From contig FNZT01000012.1 in assembly GCA_900109435.1 (NCBI GenBank), forward strand, positions 108,376 to 172,375: a DNA stretch of 64,000 bases, in the 5' to 3' direction. The notes below the pieces were generated by a model. The model ran no database searches. It was not told the DNA's origin and was given only the letters and a program-made list of their open reading frames with translations. Shown here in pieces: positions 56,214 to 64,000 of the stretch. The position numbers were made by a program, and so were the translations under genes. The first letter of the stretch is position 1. Each line of letters begins with the position of its first letter. This DNA comes from Ruminococcus sp. YRD2003 (GTDB lineage Bacteria > Bacillota > Clostridia > Oscillospirales > Ruminococcaceae).

Positions 56214-56654
56214 ATGGAAATACGCAAAATGACTATCGACGATTACGACGATGTCTATGCGCTGTGGATGTCGAGCAAGAATATGGGCTTCAACGACGTT
56301 GACGACTCGCGCGAGGGCATAGACAAGTACCTGCGAAGAAACCCCGATACCTCATTCGTTGCATTCAGCGGCGGAGAGCTTGCGGGCGTCATACTCGGCG
56401 GTCATGACGGCAGACGCGGCTTCATACACCACGCCTGTGTCAGGGAGACCTGCCGCCGTCAGGGCATCGGCACTCAGCTCGTGCAGACCTGCATGGATGC
56501 TCTCAAAGCTGAGGGCATAAGCAAGGTCGCGCTGCTTGTTTTCAAGTACAACGAGACAGGCAACGAATTCTGGGAGGCAATGGGCTTCACGGTGAGGGAA
56601 GACCTCAACTACCGCAATTTAGCTCTGCGTGAGCTCGTAAGAATAGACACCTAA
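56214..56654 (+). CDS. GNAT N-acetyltransferase (YpeA-like)
   Basis: 146 residues from the ATG at 56214 (AAGGAGG 8 nt before); an ATG at 56193 has no such site. Motif A for acetyl-CoA is CRRQGIGTQLVQTC, and LLVFKYNETGNEFWEAMGF is the usual C-terminal segment. It sits between argC and argJ, so glutamate acetylation (an ArgA-like step) is conceivable, but ArgJ can supply acetylglutamate by recycling and the sequence looks like a generic YpeA-type enzyme. Confidence 0.8.
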   Translation: MEIRKMTIDDYDDVYALWMSSKNMGFNDVDDSREGIDKYLRRNPDTSFVAFSGGELAGVILGGHDGRRGFIHHACVRETCRRQGIGTQLVQTCMDALKAEGISKVALLVFKYNETGNEFWEAMGFTVREDLNYRNLALRELVRIDT

Positions 56655-56667
56655 GGAGGAAATGGTC

Positions 56668-57966
56668 ATGGATCTGAAAAAAATCGGAAGCAACGTAAAA
56701 TTCGTATACGGCGGCGTATGTGCCGCAAGAGGCTTCAAGGCTAACGGCGTTCAGTGCGGACTCGCCCACAAGCCGCTCGGGGAGATGGCAGAGGCAAATG
56801 CTGCGGCAAACAACGCTATCCCCACAGCAAAAAAGAAAAACGACCTCGCGATGATAGTGGCAGACACCGAATGTACGGCTGCTGCTGTATATACAACGAA
56901 CAAGGTGAAGGGAGCTCCTATCCTTGTGACGAAGGAGCACCTCGCAGACGGCAAGGCAAGAGCCGTCATCGTGAACTCTGTCAACGCCAACACCTGCAAT
57001 CCCGACGGCTACGAGAAGGCAACGAAGATGTGTCAGCTCGCGGCTGATGCACTCGGCATAGACGAGAAGGACGTCATCGTTGCTTCCACGGGCGTCATCG
57101 GACAGGTTCTCCCCATTGAGCCCATCGCAAACGGCATCAAGCCTCTTGTTGAGGGACTGAACTACGGCGGCAACAAGAGCGCTCTCGAAGCGATAATGAC
57201 CACCGATACCCAGCCCAAGGAAGTAGCTGTAGAGTTCGAGGTAGGCGGCAAGACCTGTGTAATGGGCGCGATGCTCAAGGGCAGCGGCATGATACACCCG
57301 AACATGGCAACAACGCTCACCTTCATAACGACCGACACCAATATCTCCGCGGAGATGTTGCAGCGCGCACTCAGCGACAACGTGAAGGTGACTCTCAATC
57401 GCGCGAGCGTGGACGGCGACACCTCCACGAACGACATGGTCTGCGTAATGGCATCGGGCACGGCAGGAAATGCGGAGATAACGGCTGAGGACGCAGATTT
57501 CGGAGCATTCTCCAATGCTCTCTACAACGTTCTCCTCAATCTTGCAAGAATGATGGCGAAGGACGGCGAAGGCGCGACAAAGCTCATCGAGTGCGCCGTT
57601 ACGGGAGCAAAGGACGAGCAGACAGCCGAGACAGTCGCGAAGTCCGTCATCTGCTCGAGCCTCTTAAAGTCGATGATATTCGGTGAGGACGCCAATGCGG
57701 GACGTATCTACTGCGCGGTAGGCTACGCGGACGCCGAATTCGACATCAGCAAGGTCGACATAGACATGGCATCAAAGGGCGGCAGCATTGCTCTCGGACG
57801 TCAGGGCTGCGTGACCGAGTTTGACGAAGAAGTTGCGAAGCGTGTGCTTGCAGAGGACGAGATACAGATAATCGTATCTCTCGGCGAGGGCAGCGGAACG
57901 GCGGTATGCTGGGGCTGCGACCTCACCTACGACTACGTCAAGATAAACGGTGATTACAGAAGCTGA
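56668..57966 (+). CDS. argJ: Bifunctional glutamate N-acetyltransferase / ornithine acetyltransferase
   Basis: 432 residues from the ATG at 56668, which has AAGGAGG 8 nt before. It is autocleaved between Ala and Thr of MATTL; Thr215 is the nucleophile of the beta subunit. KGSGMIHPNMAT and NRASVDGDTSTNDMV are the family segments. It moves the acetyl group from acetylornithine to glutamate, which makes the cyclic pathway and explains the absence of argE here. The family usually has MATM at the cleavage site. Confidence 0.95.
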   Translation: MDLKKIGSNVKFVYGGVCAARGFKANGVQCGLAHKPLGEMAEANAAANNAIPTAKKKNDLAMIVADTECTAAAVYTTNKVKGAPILVTKEHLADGKARAVIVNSVNANTCNPDGYEKATKMCQLAADALGIDEKDVIVASTGVIGQVLPIEPIANGIKPLVEGLNYGGNKSALEAIMTTDTQPKEVAVEFEVGGKTCVMGAMLKGSGMIHPNMATTLTFITTDTNISAEMLQRALSDNVKVTLNRASVDGDTSTNDMVCVMASGTAGNAEITAEDADFGAFSNALYNVLLNLARMMAKDGEGATKLIECAVTGAKDEQTAETVAKSVICSSLLKSMIFGEDANAGRIYCAVGYADAEFDISKVDIDMASKGGSIALGRQGCVTEFDEEVAKRVLAEDEIQIIVSLGEGSGTAVCWGCDLTYDYVKINGDYRS

Positions 57967-57967
57967 T

Positions 57968-58036
57968 TTGTAGGGGGCGAGTTCCGCTCGCCCGTGTCGG
58001 CTTTGACTATTTGCGGGCGGCGAAACGCCGCCCCTA
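57968..58036. repeat. MITE-like element GTAGGGGGCG ... CGCCGCCCCTAC
   Basis: About 70 bp with ends that are inverted copies of each other (GTAGGGG...CG) and two internal hairpins (GGGCGAG-TTCCG-CTCGCCC and GGGCGGCG-AAA-CGCCGCCC). The right end resembles the end of the repeat insertion at 46356 (GCGCCCCTAC). It stands in the gap between argJ and argB. Confidence 0.6.
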
Positions 58037-58062
58037 CGGTTTGATAAACAGGAGAGATAGAT

Positions 58063-58929
58063 ATGGAAAAGATTTCAAATCAGGATAAATCGCAGATACT
58101 TATAGACGCGCTGCCGTACATACAGAAGTACAGCAACAAGATAGTCGTTGTGAAGTACGGCGGAAACGCGATGACCAACAAGGAGCTGAAGGACGCAGTC
58201 ATGACCGACATCGTGCTTCTCTCGCTCGTCGGCATCAAGGTCGTGCTCGTACACGGCGGCGGACCCGAGATAAGCGATATGCTGAAGAAGCTTGAAATAG
58301 AGAGCCGCTTCATCAACGGTCTGCGCTACACCGACGAGGCAACAGTCGATGTTGTAAAAATGGTGCTTGCGGGCAAGGTCAACAAGGAGCTCGTACAGCT
58401 CCTCGCCCAGCATAAGGGCAGCGCAGTCGGACTCTGCGGCATTGACGGCGAGATGCTTGTTGCCGAGAAGAAGACCACCGACGACGGACAGGACCTCGGC
58501 TGGGTAGGCGAGATAACCCGCGTCAACACCAAGCCTATCCTCGACGCGCTTGAAAACGGCAATATCCCCGTTATCGCGACCGTAGCCACCGACAATGACG
58601 GCAACACCTACAACATCAACGCCGACACGGCAGCAGCCCGCATAGCGGCGGAGCTCGGTGCCGAGAACCTGATACTTATGACCGATATCGCGGGACTTCT
58701 TCGCGACAAGGACGACCCGTCGACGCTCATACCCTCGGTCAACGTGAGCGAGGTGCCGTATCTGAAGATGCAGGGCATAATCTCGGGCGGAATGATACCT
58801 AAGATAGACTGCTGTGTAGAGTCCGTCAGACGCGGCGTCCCGAGAGCCGTCATAATTGACGGGCGCGTACCGCACTCTATCCTGATAGAAATACTGTCGA
58901 ACGAGGGCATTGGTACACAATTTACATAA
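58063..58929 (+). CDS. argB: Acetylglutamate kinase
   Basis: 288 residues. VVVKYGGNAMTN is the ATP-binding Lys/Gly segment, VLVHGGGPEISDML the second, and NADTAAARIAAELGAENLILMTDI the third. GGMIPKIDCC is the conserved end motif. GGAGAG lies before the ATG. It phosphorylates acetylglutamate. A repeat element separates it from argJ. Confidence 0.96.
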   Translation: MEKISNQDKSQILIDALPYIQKYSNKIVVVKYGGNAMTNKELKDAVMTDIVLLSLVGIKVVLVHGGGPEISDMLKKLEIESRFINGLRYTDEATVDVVKMVLAGKVNKELVQLLAQHKGSAVGLCGIDGEMLVAEKKTTDDGQDLGWVGEITRVNTKPILDALENGNIPVIATVATDNDGNTYNINADTAAARIAAELGAENLILMTDIAGLLRDKDDPSTLIPSVNVSEVPYLKMQGIISGGMIPKIDCCVESVRRGVPRAVIIDGRVPHSILIEILSNEGIGTQFT

Positions 58930-58935
58930 TAGCTC

Positions 58936-59030
58936 GGCATAATTATTAAAAATAGTTTACTTGTAAACAAAAAATTTACCCTGAATTACTAAAATGATTA
59001 TTGATTTTACATACAAAACAGCGCTATAAT
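58936..59030 (+). promoter_or_regulatory. argD promoter with ARG-box-like and palindromic sites
   Basis: TTGATT (59001-59006), 18 nt, TATAAT (59025-59030). Upstream, GGCATAATTATTAA (58936-58949) matches the ARG box in 11 of 14 positions, and GTTTAC-TT-GTAAAC (58955-58968) is a perfect palindrome. These suggest separate control of argD and the genes behind it. Confidence 0.5.
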
Positions 59031-59077
59031 ATATAATGTAACGGTATCTGTGGAGTATGGTATAAGGAGAGATACTT

Positions 59078-60253
59078 ATGAGCAGTGAGAATACCATAAA
59101 AAAGTTCAATGAGCACGTTATGCAGTCCTACGGAAGGTACCCGCTCGTTATGGAGCAGGGCTCGGGAAGGCGCTGCAAGGACGAGGACGGCAGGGAGTAC
59201 ATCGACTTCGGAAGCGGCATCGGTACCAACAGCCTCGGCTACTGCGACGAAAAATGGGCTGATGCGGTCTGCGCACAGGTAAGAACTCTCCAGCACAACT
59301 CCAACTACTACTATACAGCCGTTCAGGCAGAATTCGCAGAGAGGCTCTGCGCGGTGTCGGGATACAGCAAGGTATTCTTCGGCAACAGCGGCGCGGAGGC
59401 AAACGAGTGCGCGATAAAGGTCGCGAGGAAGTACAGCTTCGACAAGTACGGCAAGGGCAGGCACAACATCATCACCCTCGTCAACTCCTTCCACGGCAGG
59501 ACGATAGCAACGCTGTCGGCTACGGGTCAGGACGTCTTCCACAATTACTTCTTCCCCTTCGTTGAGGGCTTCATCAACGTCGAGGCAAACAATATCGCAG
59601 ACCTGAAAGCAAAGCTTGACGATACCGTATGTGCGGTAATGATAGAGTACGTACAGGGCGAGGGCGGCGTAAACAAGCTTGATAAAGACTTCGTTGACGC
59701 GATATACGAGCTCTGTGCTCCGAAGGATATCCTCGTCATCGCGGACGAGATACAGACAGGCGTCGGCAGGACAGGCAAGTTCCTTGCAGGCGAACATTAC
59801 GGCAAAAAGGCAGATATAACGACTCTTGCCAAGGGCATAGCGGGCGGACTCCCCATGGGAGCGTGCCTCGTGAACGAAAAGCTGGAAGGCGTGCTCACAG
59901 CGGGCACGCACGGTTCGACATTCGGCGGCAACCCCGTTGCCTGCGCAGGCGGACTGGCAGTCCTTGACAGGATAGAGAGCGAAGGCTTCCTTGACAGCGT
60001 AAGCGCCAAGGCGGAGCATTTCAGGGAAAGGCTTGAAAAATGCAGCGAGGTCGCCGAAGTCAGCGGCCTCGGACTGATGATAGGAATTACTCTCAAATCG
60101 AAGAAAGCGGCAGATGTTGCAAAGGCAGCTCTCGGCAAGGGGCTGCTCGTGCTGACGGCAAAGGAGAAGGTAAGGCTCCTTCCGCCGCTGACTATTGAGG
60201 TCAGTGAGATAGATGCAGGGCTCGACCTGCTGTTTGAGATACTGGAGGAATGA
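59078..60253 (+). CDS. argD: Acetylornithine aminotransferase
   Basis: 391 residues of class-III aminotransferase. It shows GSGIGTNSLGYCD, FFGNSGAEANECAIKVARKY, NSFHGRT, ADEIQTGVGRTGKF and the PLP lysine in TLAKGIAGGLPMGA. It converts acetylglutamate semialdehyde to acetylornithine. AAGGAGAG precedes the ATG. It may also serve lysine synthesis, as in other bacteria. Confidence 0.95.
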   Translation: MSSENTIKKFNEHVMQSYGRYPLVMEQGSGRRCKDEDGREYIDFGSGIGTNSLGYCDEKWADAVCAQVRTLQHNSNYYYTAVQAEFAERLCAVSGYSKVFFGNSGAEANECAIKVARKYSFDKYGKGRHNIITLVNSFHGRTIATLSATGQDVFHNYFFPFVEGFINVEANNIADLKAKLDDTVCAVMIEYVQGEGGVNKLDKDFVDAIYELCAPKDILVIADEIQTGVGRTGKFLAGEHYGKKADITTLAKGIAGGLPMGACLVNEKLEGVLTAGTHGSTFGGNPVACAGGLAVLDRIESEGFLDSVSAKAEHFRERLEKCSEVAEVSGLGLMIGITLKSKKAADVAKAALGKGLLVLTAKEKVRLLPPLTIEVSEIDAGLDLLFEILEE

Positions 60254-60256
60254 TCA

Positions 60257-60745
60257 ATGGAGCTGATGATCTCTGTAAAGGGCAATAAATTTACAGTTAC
60301 AGATAAAAAGCAGCAAAGGCTTCTCTATACGATAAAGAAGAAGGCGTTCAGCAGCGGAAGATATGTTCTGCTCGACGCGAGCAATTATCAGCTGTATACC
60401 ATCGTTCAGACGAGCGATGACAGGAAGCCCACATTTTCGATAACGCACAATGATGTCTCAATAATGAAACTCGACTGCAAGTCGCTGTTTCTTGACCCGA
60501 CCATAACCGTTTCGGGCAAGGATACGGCGGGGACAAAGATAAACTATTCCATCGCGAGCAAGGACCACAGAGATTTCCAGCTTTTAAAGGACGACTTGAA
60601 CGTCGGCAGGATGCAGGTACGCCTGACAGTCGGCGGCGAGCTGCAATATGAGATCGAAATAGAGGACAAGGTATTTGACGACTATATCCCGCTGTTTGCC
60701 GTTGCGGTCGACCTGACCTTCGGCAATATGAACAGAAGCAAATAA
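60257..60745 (+). CDS. LURP-one/tubby-like beta-barrel protein
   Basis: 162 residues beginning 4 nt after argD. The pattern of about ten short strands (FTVTDKKQQRLLYTIKKK, RYVLLDASNYQLYTIVQ, PTFSITHNDVSIMKL) resembles LURP-one-related or tubby C-terminal barrels; this is judged by eye. GGAGG lies in the end of argD. Function unknown. It is translated between argD and argF, probably in one transcript. Confidence 0.6.
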   Translation: MELMISVKGNKFTVTDKKQQRLLYTIKKKAFSSGRYVLLDASNYQLYTIVQTSDDRKPTFSITHNDVSIMKLDCKSLFLDPTITVSGKDTAGTKINYSIASKDHRDFQLLKDDLNVGRMQVRLTVGGELQYEIEIEDKVFDDYIPLFAVAVDLTFGNMNRSK

Positions 60746-60766
60746 CGAACTGAAAGGACAAAAAAT

Positions 60767-61672
60767 ATGAAACACTTACTTAAAATGCTCGACCTGAGCA
60801 CAGAAGAGATAACAGAGATACTCGACCTTGCCGACCAGCTCAAGTACGAGCTCAAGCACGGCATACCGCATCCCCACCTCAAGGGAAAGACGCTCGGAAT
60901 GATATTCCAGAAGGCGTCCACACGCACAAGGGTCTCGTTTGAGACAGGAATGTACCAGCTCGGCGGTTATCCGCTGTTCCTCTCGTCGAACGACCTCCAG
61001 ATAGGCCGCGGCGAGCCCGTACAGGATACAGCCCGCGTGCTCTCGCGCTATCTCAGCGGCATCATGATACGCACCTTCGAGCAGAAGGAGGTAGAGGACC
61101 TCGCCAAGTACGGCAATATCCCGATAATCAACGGACTGACGGACTTCTGCCACCCCTGTCAGGTACTTGCGGACCTTATGACTATCCGTGAGTTCAAGGG
61201 CAAGCTCGACGGACTGAAGATGTGCTTCATCGGCGACGGCAACAACATGGCGAATTCTCTTATCGTAGGCGGACTCAAAACAGGCATGAGCGTATCTATC
61301 GCGTGCCCGAATGACTATCAGCCGCCGAAGGAGATACTCGACTTTGCGGCGGGATACGGCGACAAGTTCGAGATGACGGAATCCCCCGCACAGGCAGCCA
61401 AGGACGCAGACGTTATCCTCACGGACGTATGGGCTTCCATGGGACAGGAGGAAGAGGCTGAGAAGCGCAGAAAGGCGTTCGCAGGCTATCAGGTGAACGA
61501 CGACATCATGGCAGTTGCGAAGGCAGATGCAATGGTGCTTCACTGTCTGCCCGCACATCGCGAGGAGGAGATAACCGAGAAGGTATTCGAGGCTCACGCG
61601 AAGGAGATATTCGAGGAGGCAGAGAACCGTCTCCACGCTCAGAAGGCAGTAATGGTAAAGCTGATGGCGTAA
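60767..61672 (+). CDS. argF: Ornithine carbamoyltransferase
   Basis: 301 residues. STRTRVSFE binds carbamoyl phosphate; DFCHPCQVLADLMT, GDGNNMANSL and HCLPAHREEE are the ornithine-site motifs. It makes citrulline, the substrate of ArgG at the other end of the cluster. The product of this gene thus closes the pathway. AAAGGAC is before the ATG. Confidence 0.96.
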   Translation: MKHLLKMLDLSTEEITEILDLADQLKYELKHGIPHPHLKGKTLGMIFQKASTRTRVSFETGMYQLGGYPLFLSSNDLQIGRGEPVQDTARVLSRYLSGIMIRTFEQKEVEDLAKYGNIPIINGLTDFCHPCQVLADLMTIREFKGKLDGLKMCFIGDGNNMANSLIVGGLKTGMSVSIACPNDYQPPKEILDFAAGYGDKFEMTESPAQAAKDADVILTDVWASMGQEEEAEKRRKAFAGYQVNDDIMAVAKADAMVLHCLPAHREEEITEKVFEAHAKEIFEEAENRLHAQKAVMVKLMA

Positions 61673-61682
61673 GATACATATC

Positions 61683-61708
61683 AAGGCAGTCTTCAGACTG
61701 CCTTTTTT
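61683..61708 (+). terminator. Terminator of the arginine gene cluster
   Basis: AAGGCAGTC-TTCA-GACTGCCTT with a T-run to 61708. Confidence 0.9.
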
Positions 61709-61730
61709 CGCGTCAAAGCCGTCCGCGCGC

Positions 61731-61759
61731 TTGACAACGTCTCGGGGGAGTGCTACAAT
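61731..61759 (+). promoter_or_regulatory. Promoter of the dockerin/transglutaminase-like gene
   Basis: TTGACA (61731-61736), 17 nt, TACAAT (61754-61759) with GTGC before the -10. Confidence 0.7.
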
Positions 61760-61789
61760 TATAGAAAAGAAGCAATTGGGGGTGCTTTT

Positions 61790-63052
61790 ATGAGAAAAAC
61801 AATGGCGGTCATGACCGCTTTTATCCTGACGGTTTCGGCTGTATACGGAACTTCCGCGCGTGCGGCTGAGGCTGCATCTCTCGGCGACTGCAACAGCGAC
61901 GGAATGGTGAATGCCTCAGACGCGACCGACGTGCTGAAATACTACTCCTCACTCTCCACGGGCGGTGACGTATGGGCGAGCGCCAAAGTCAGGCTCGCGG
62001 ATATGGACGGCGACAGCAAGGTCGATTCCACCGACGCATCGTACATCCTGAGCTATTATTCGGCAGTTTCGACGGGTTCGGAGATGACGCCCGAGAAATA
62101 CATGGAATACAGGACAAAAGGCTTCGGCGATTTCAGCTACTACAGCAATATTGAAGTCCGCGTGGGGAACGGCTGTGTGAATATCAAGGCGAACGACATT
62201 TCCGCGGACGAGTATATCAAACAGCAATATCACGAGGGAGCGGCATCCTGCGCGTATGAGGTGAGCATATACAGGAACAGCGAAAACGCTGACGGTACGC
62301 AGAAAAGCGAGCTTGTCAGCACCGAGACGGTGCGTAAGATAAGCAAAGGCGAGCGCGTTTACAGATTCTACGGCGAGGAGTACCGCGAGCCCTGCGACGT
62401 ATTCAGCGCGGCGCTTCCGCAGAACATCGAGACCAAGGGCTGTACATACAGGGTCGAGGTGCGCGGACACTACAAGATAGGCGGCGTGGAGGTCACGGCG
62501 TCGAATGTGTCATCTGCGGCACTTGATACGCTCCCGCTGATAGTCAACAACGCGAAGCTAACGCCGCACGACGCGTATAATCTGTACAATATCAAGGTGA
62601 GCCCGCCCGCATACAAGGCGACATATTACGTCAGTGCGGCTGACAAGAAGATACTCGACGACTTCGCGGCGGAGCATTTCACCGCGGATATGTCGAACTA
62701 CGACAAGATAGAGTACACGTGGGACTGGCTGAACAAGAACGTCACCTATGCGAGCGGCAATCTCTACAACGACATTATTTCGGACAGCTGGGTGTCGGCT
62801 TGCTTTGTCAAAAAGAAGGGGCAGTGCCTGCAATACAACGGCGCGCTTGCCGAAATGCTGGCGTATATGGGCTACGACGTGTATATGCTGGAGATGTGGC
62901 TCAACCCCGACGGCACGAATCAGCATTTCCGCGCCGAGGTCGTCATAGACGGACAGGCATACAGCATAGAGGTCGGCAACAACGGCTCATACGCGGGCTG
63001 GCTGTGGCTGTTCAGACCCATAGAATCGAGCATCAAAGGCGTACAGAGGTAA
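61790..63052 (+). CDS. Secreted dockerin protein with transglutaminase-like domain
   Basis: 420 residues. A signal peptide ends ARA-AEA. The dockerin is at the N-terminus (about 33-97), with DCNSDGMVNASDATDVLKYY and DMDGDSKVDSTDASYILSYY. After a fibronectin- or Ig-like part (about 115-260) comes a transglutaminase-like core (about 300-415) with Cys346 in KKGQCLQYNGAL and His379 in NQHFRAEVVIDG. The third residue, normally Asp in FDPT-like motifs, is not clear (YSIEVGNNG). GGGGGTG is before the ATG. It may be a cysteine peptidase or an inactive binding module acting on the cell surface or cellulosome. Confidence 0.85.
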   Translation: MRKTMAVMTAFILTVSAVYGTSARAAEAASLGDCNSDGMVNASDATDVLKYYSSLSTGGDVWASAKVRLADMDGDSKVDSTDASYILSYYSAVSTGSEMTPEKYMEYRTKGFGDFSYYSNIEVRVGNGCVNIKANDISADEYIKQQYHEGAASCAYEVSIYRNSENADGTQKSELVSTETVRKISKGERVYRFYGEEYREPCDVFSAALPQNIETKGCTYRVEVRGHYKIGGVEVTASNVSSAALDTLPLIVNNAKLTPHDAYNLYNIKVSPPAYKATYYVSAADKKILDDFAAEHFTADMSNYDKIEYTWDWLNKNVTYASGNLYNDIISDSWVSACFVKKKGQCLQYNGALAEMLAYMGYDVYMLEMWLNPDGTNQHFRAEVVIDGQAYSIEVGNNGSYAGWLWLFRPIESSIKGVQR

Positions 63053-63062
63053 CGGAGGCTCA

Positions 63063-63431
63063 ATGGAAAACACGATAATAGGATTTTTAGGAGCGGCAGT
63101 CGGAGTCATCGGACTTGTGATGTTCATACGCACACTTCTTTTCAGACTTGGCGGAGAGCAGGCAGTCGGGCGTGTCATATCGGCACGTCAGGACAGCAAG
63201 GGCAGGTTTATCCACAAGGTAGCGTATCAGGCGGACGGCGCGGAGGTCATCAGTGAGGACAGCGATGCCTATGAGAGACCGCTCGACAGCGGTTCGGAGC
63301 TTCCGCTGATATATAAGAGGAGCGAACCGAAGCGCTGTAAATCGCTGAAAGAGGTGAATCTAAGCCTGATAGGGTTCGGCATTTTGGCGCTCATGGGAGC
63401 GACGTTTGTTATGAGGTTTCTTGTCTTGTAG
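63063..63431 (+). CDS. DUF3592-like membrane protein
   Basis: 122 residues, 10 nt after the preceding stop. Two membrane helices (FLGAAVGVIGLVMFIRTLLF and SLIGFGILALMGATFVMRFL) flank a small beta domain (AVGRVISARQD, KVAYQADGAE, LPLIYKRSEP). This is the DUF3592 layout. Function unknown. Confidence 0.7.
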   Translation: MENTIIGFLGAAVGVIGLVMFIRTLLFRLGGEQAVGRVISARQDSKGRFIHKVAYQADGAEVISEDSDAYERPLDSGSELPLIYKRSEPKRCKSLKEVNLSLIGFGILALMGATFVMRFLVL

Positions 63432-63474
63432 CATATTGCACAAAAAGAGAATGAAAAAGACGATTTTCTTTTAG

Positions 63475-63503
63475 TTGACAAACCGCAAATAGCGTGCTAT
63501 AAT
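63475..63503 (+). promoter_or_regulatory. rRNA operon promoter and leader
   Basis: TTGACA (63475-63480), 17 nt, TATAAT (63498-63503), with AAATAGCGTGC before the -10. The leader to about 63705 contains AATAACG-CAAG-CGTTATT near 63640 and the usual A/G-rich spacer, where RNase III processing and antitermination signals are expected. Confidence 0.85.
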
Positions 63504-63705
63504 AATTAAGTCGCCGCGAGAGAGTGTGACGGCACAGCATCTTGAAAATTGAACAATGCTAAGAAAAAGTAACGACCCTTGAGATTCCTTTGCGAGAGCA
63601 AAGAAAGTCAAGTAAGAAGACTAAAAAAACGCAGTAATAACGCAAGCGTTATTGAACAGGATTAAGATATTTTGGTTACTTGAAAGAGTGACTGATATAT
63701 ACTAT

Positions 63706-64000
63706 TTAATAAAGAGTTTGATCCTGGCTCAGGACGAACGCTGGCGGCACGCTTAACACATGCAAGTCGAACGGAGTTAATTTTGGTTTACTGAGATTAA
63801 CTTAGTGGCGGACGGGTGAGTAACACGTGAGCAACCTGCCTCTGAGAAAGGGATAGCTTCTGGAAACGGATGGTAATACCTTGTAACATAACGGAGCCGC
63901 ATGACTTTGTTATCAAAGATTTATCGCTCAGAGATGGGCTCGCGTCTGATTAGATAGTTGGTGAGGTAACGGCTCACCAAGTCGACGATCAGTAGCCGGA
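63706..64000 (+). rRNA. 16S ribosomal RNA, 5' part
   Basis: AGAGTTTGATCCTGGCTCAG begins at 63713, so the mature 5' end is near 63706. It continues with GGACGAACGCTGGCGGC, ACATGCAAGTCGAACGG, AGTGGCGGACGGGTGAGTAA and ends at the window edge with GATCAGTAGCCGGA. The readable variable regions resemble Ruminococcus. Confidence 0.97.

Noticed and set aside
58075-58920. Minus-strand frame of 281 codons opposite argB
   Set aside because: argB is unambiguous on the plus strand; the antisense frame has no start signal or known domain.

Overview
The window looks like a chromosomal segment of a fibre-degrading Ruminococcus (Clostridia, gut or rumen). The evidence is four secreted proteins with dockerin repeats (a GH10/GH43 xylanase, a GH43 arabinanase-like enzyme, a PL1 pectate lyase and a transglutaminase-like protein), an [FeFe]-hydrogenase maturase, Clostridia-type promoters (TTGACA, 16-18 nt, TATAAT, often with a GTGY extension), and a 16S rRNA start at the right edge whose readable part resembles Ruminococcus. 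I do not name a species.

Layout. 1-2.4 kb: an AlbA_2-type protein cut by the window edge and an AAA_14/DUF4143 ATPase whose promoter is covered by three 15-bp direct repeats. 2.5-9.7 kb: a 2307-residue secreted repeat protein behind a long leader that holds a tetranucleotide tract and two mutually exclusive hairpins. 9.8-15.6 kb: a compact candidate RiPP locus (32-residue precursor, radical SAM/SPASM enzyme, HPr-kinase-like protein, PqqD-like protein, S26-like peptidase, ABC exporter, NTP_transf_5 protein). 15.65-22.1 kb: an integrative mobilizable element with a DUF6076-like protein, a structured non-coding region, a RepA-like ATPase ending in iterons, MobC, a MOBP relaxase containing an overlapping gene, an ssb remnant, an excisionase-like protein and a tyrosine integrase. 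It abuts tRNA-Glu and tRNA-Met.

22.5-29.2 kb: a seven-gene minus-strand operon with a vWA protein, GNAT, PP2C phosphatase, Ser/Thr kinase, Sel1-repeat protein, CPBP protease and flavodoxin-like protein; its vWA/phosphatase/kinase core resembles TerY-P triads. 29.7-44.0 kb: a polysaccharide region with the xylanase, a likely small RNA sharing the xylanase promoter motif, an HMGL-like aldolase, the GH43 enzyme, a P-type Ca2+ ATPase and the pectate lyase. 44.4-50.0 kb: a vWA lipoprotein, a TtcA-like protein, a lactate/malate dehydrogenase, HydF and a DUF2809 protein. 50.0-61.7 kb: a nearly complete arginine pathway (argG, argH, argC, argJ, argB, argD, argF) with two good ArgR-type operators before argG, interrupted by a lipoprotein, a deaminase, a nonsense-mutated four-helix-bundle gene and small unknowns. 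61.8-64 kb: the dockerin/transglutaminase-like protein, a DUF3592-like protein and the rrn promoter with the first ~295 nt of 16S rRNA.

The most interesting items are the RiPP-like locus, the non-coding RNA with its promoter motif shared with the xylanase gene, the structured region in the mobile element, the gene nested inside the relaxase, and the leader of the giant surface protein. All calls come from reading the sequence; no database search was run.
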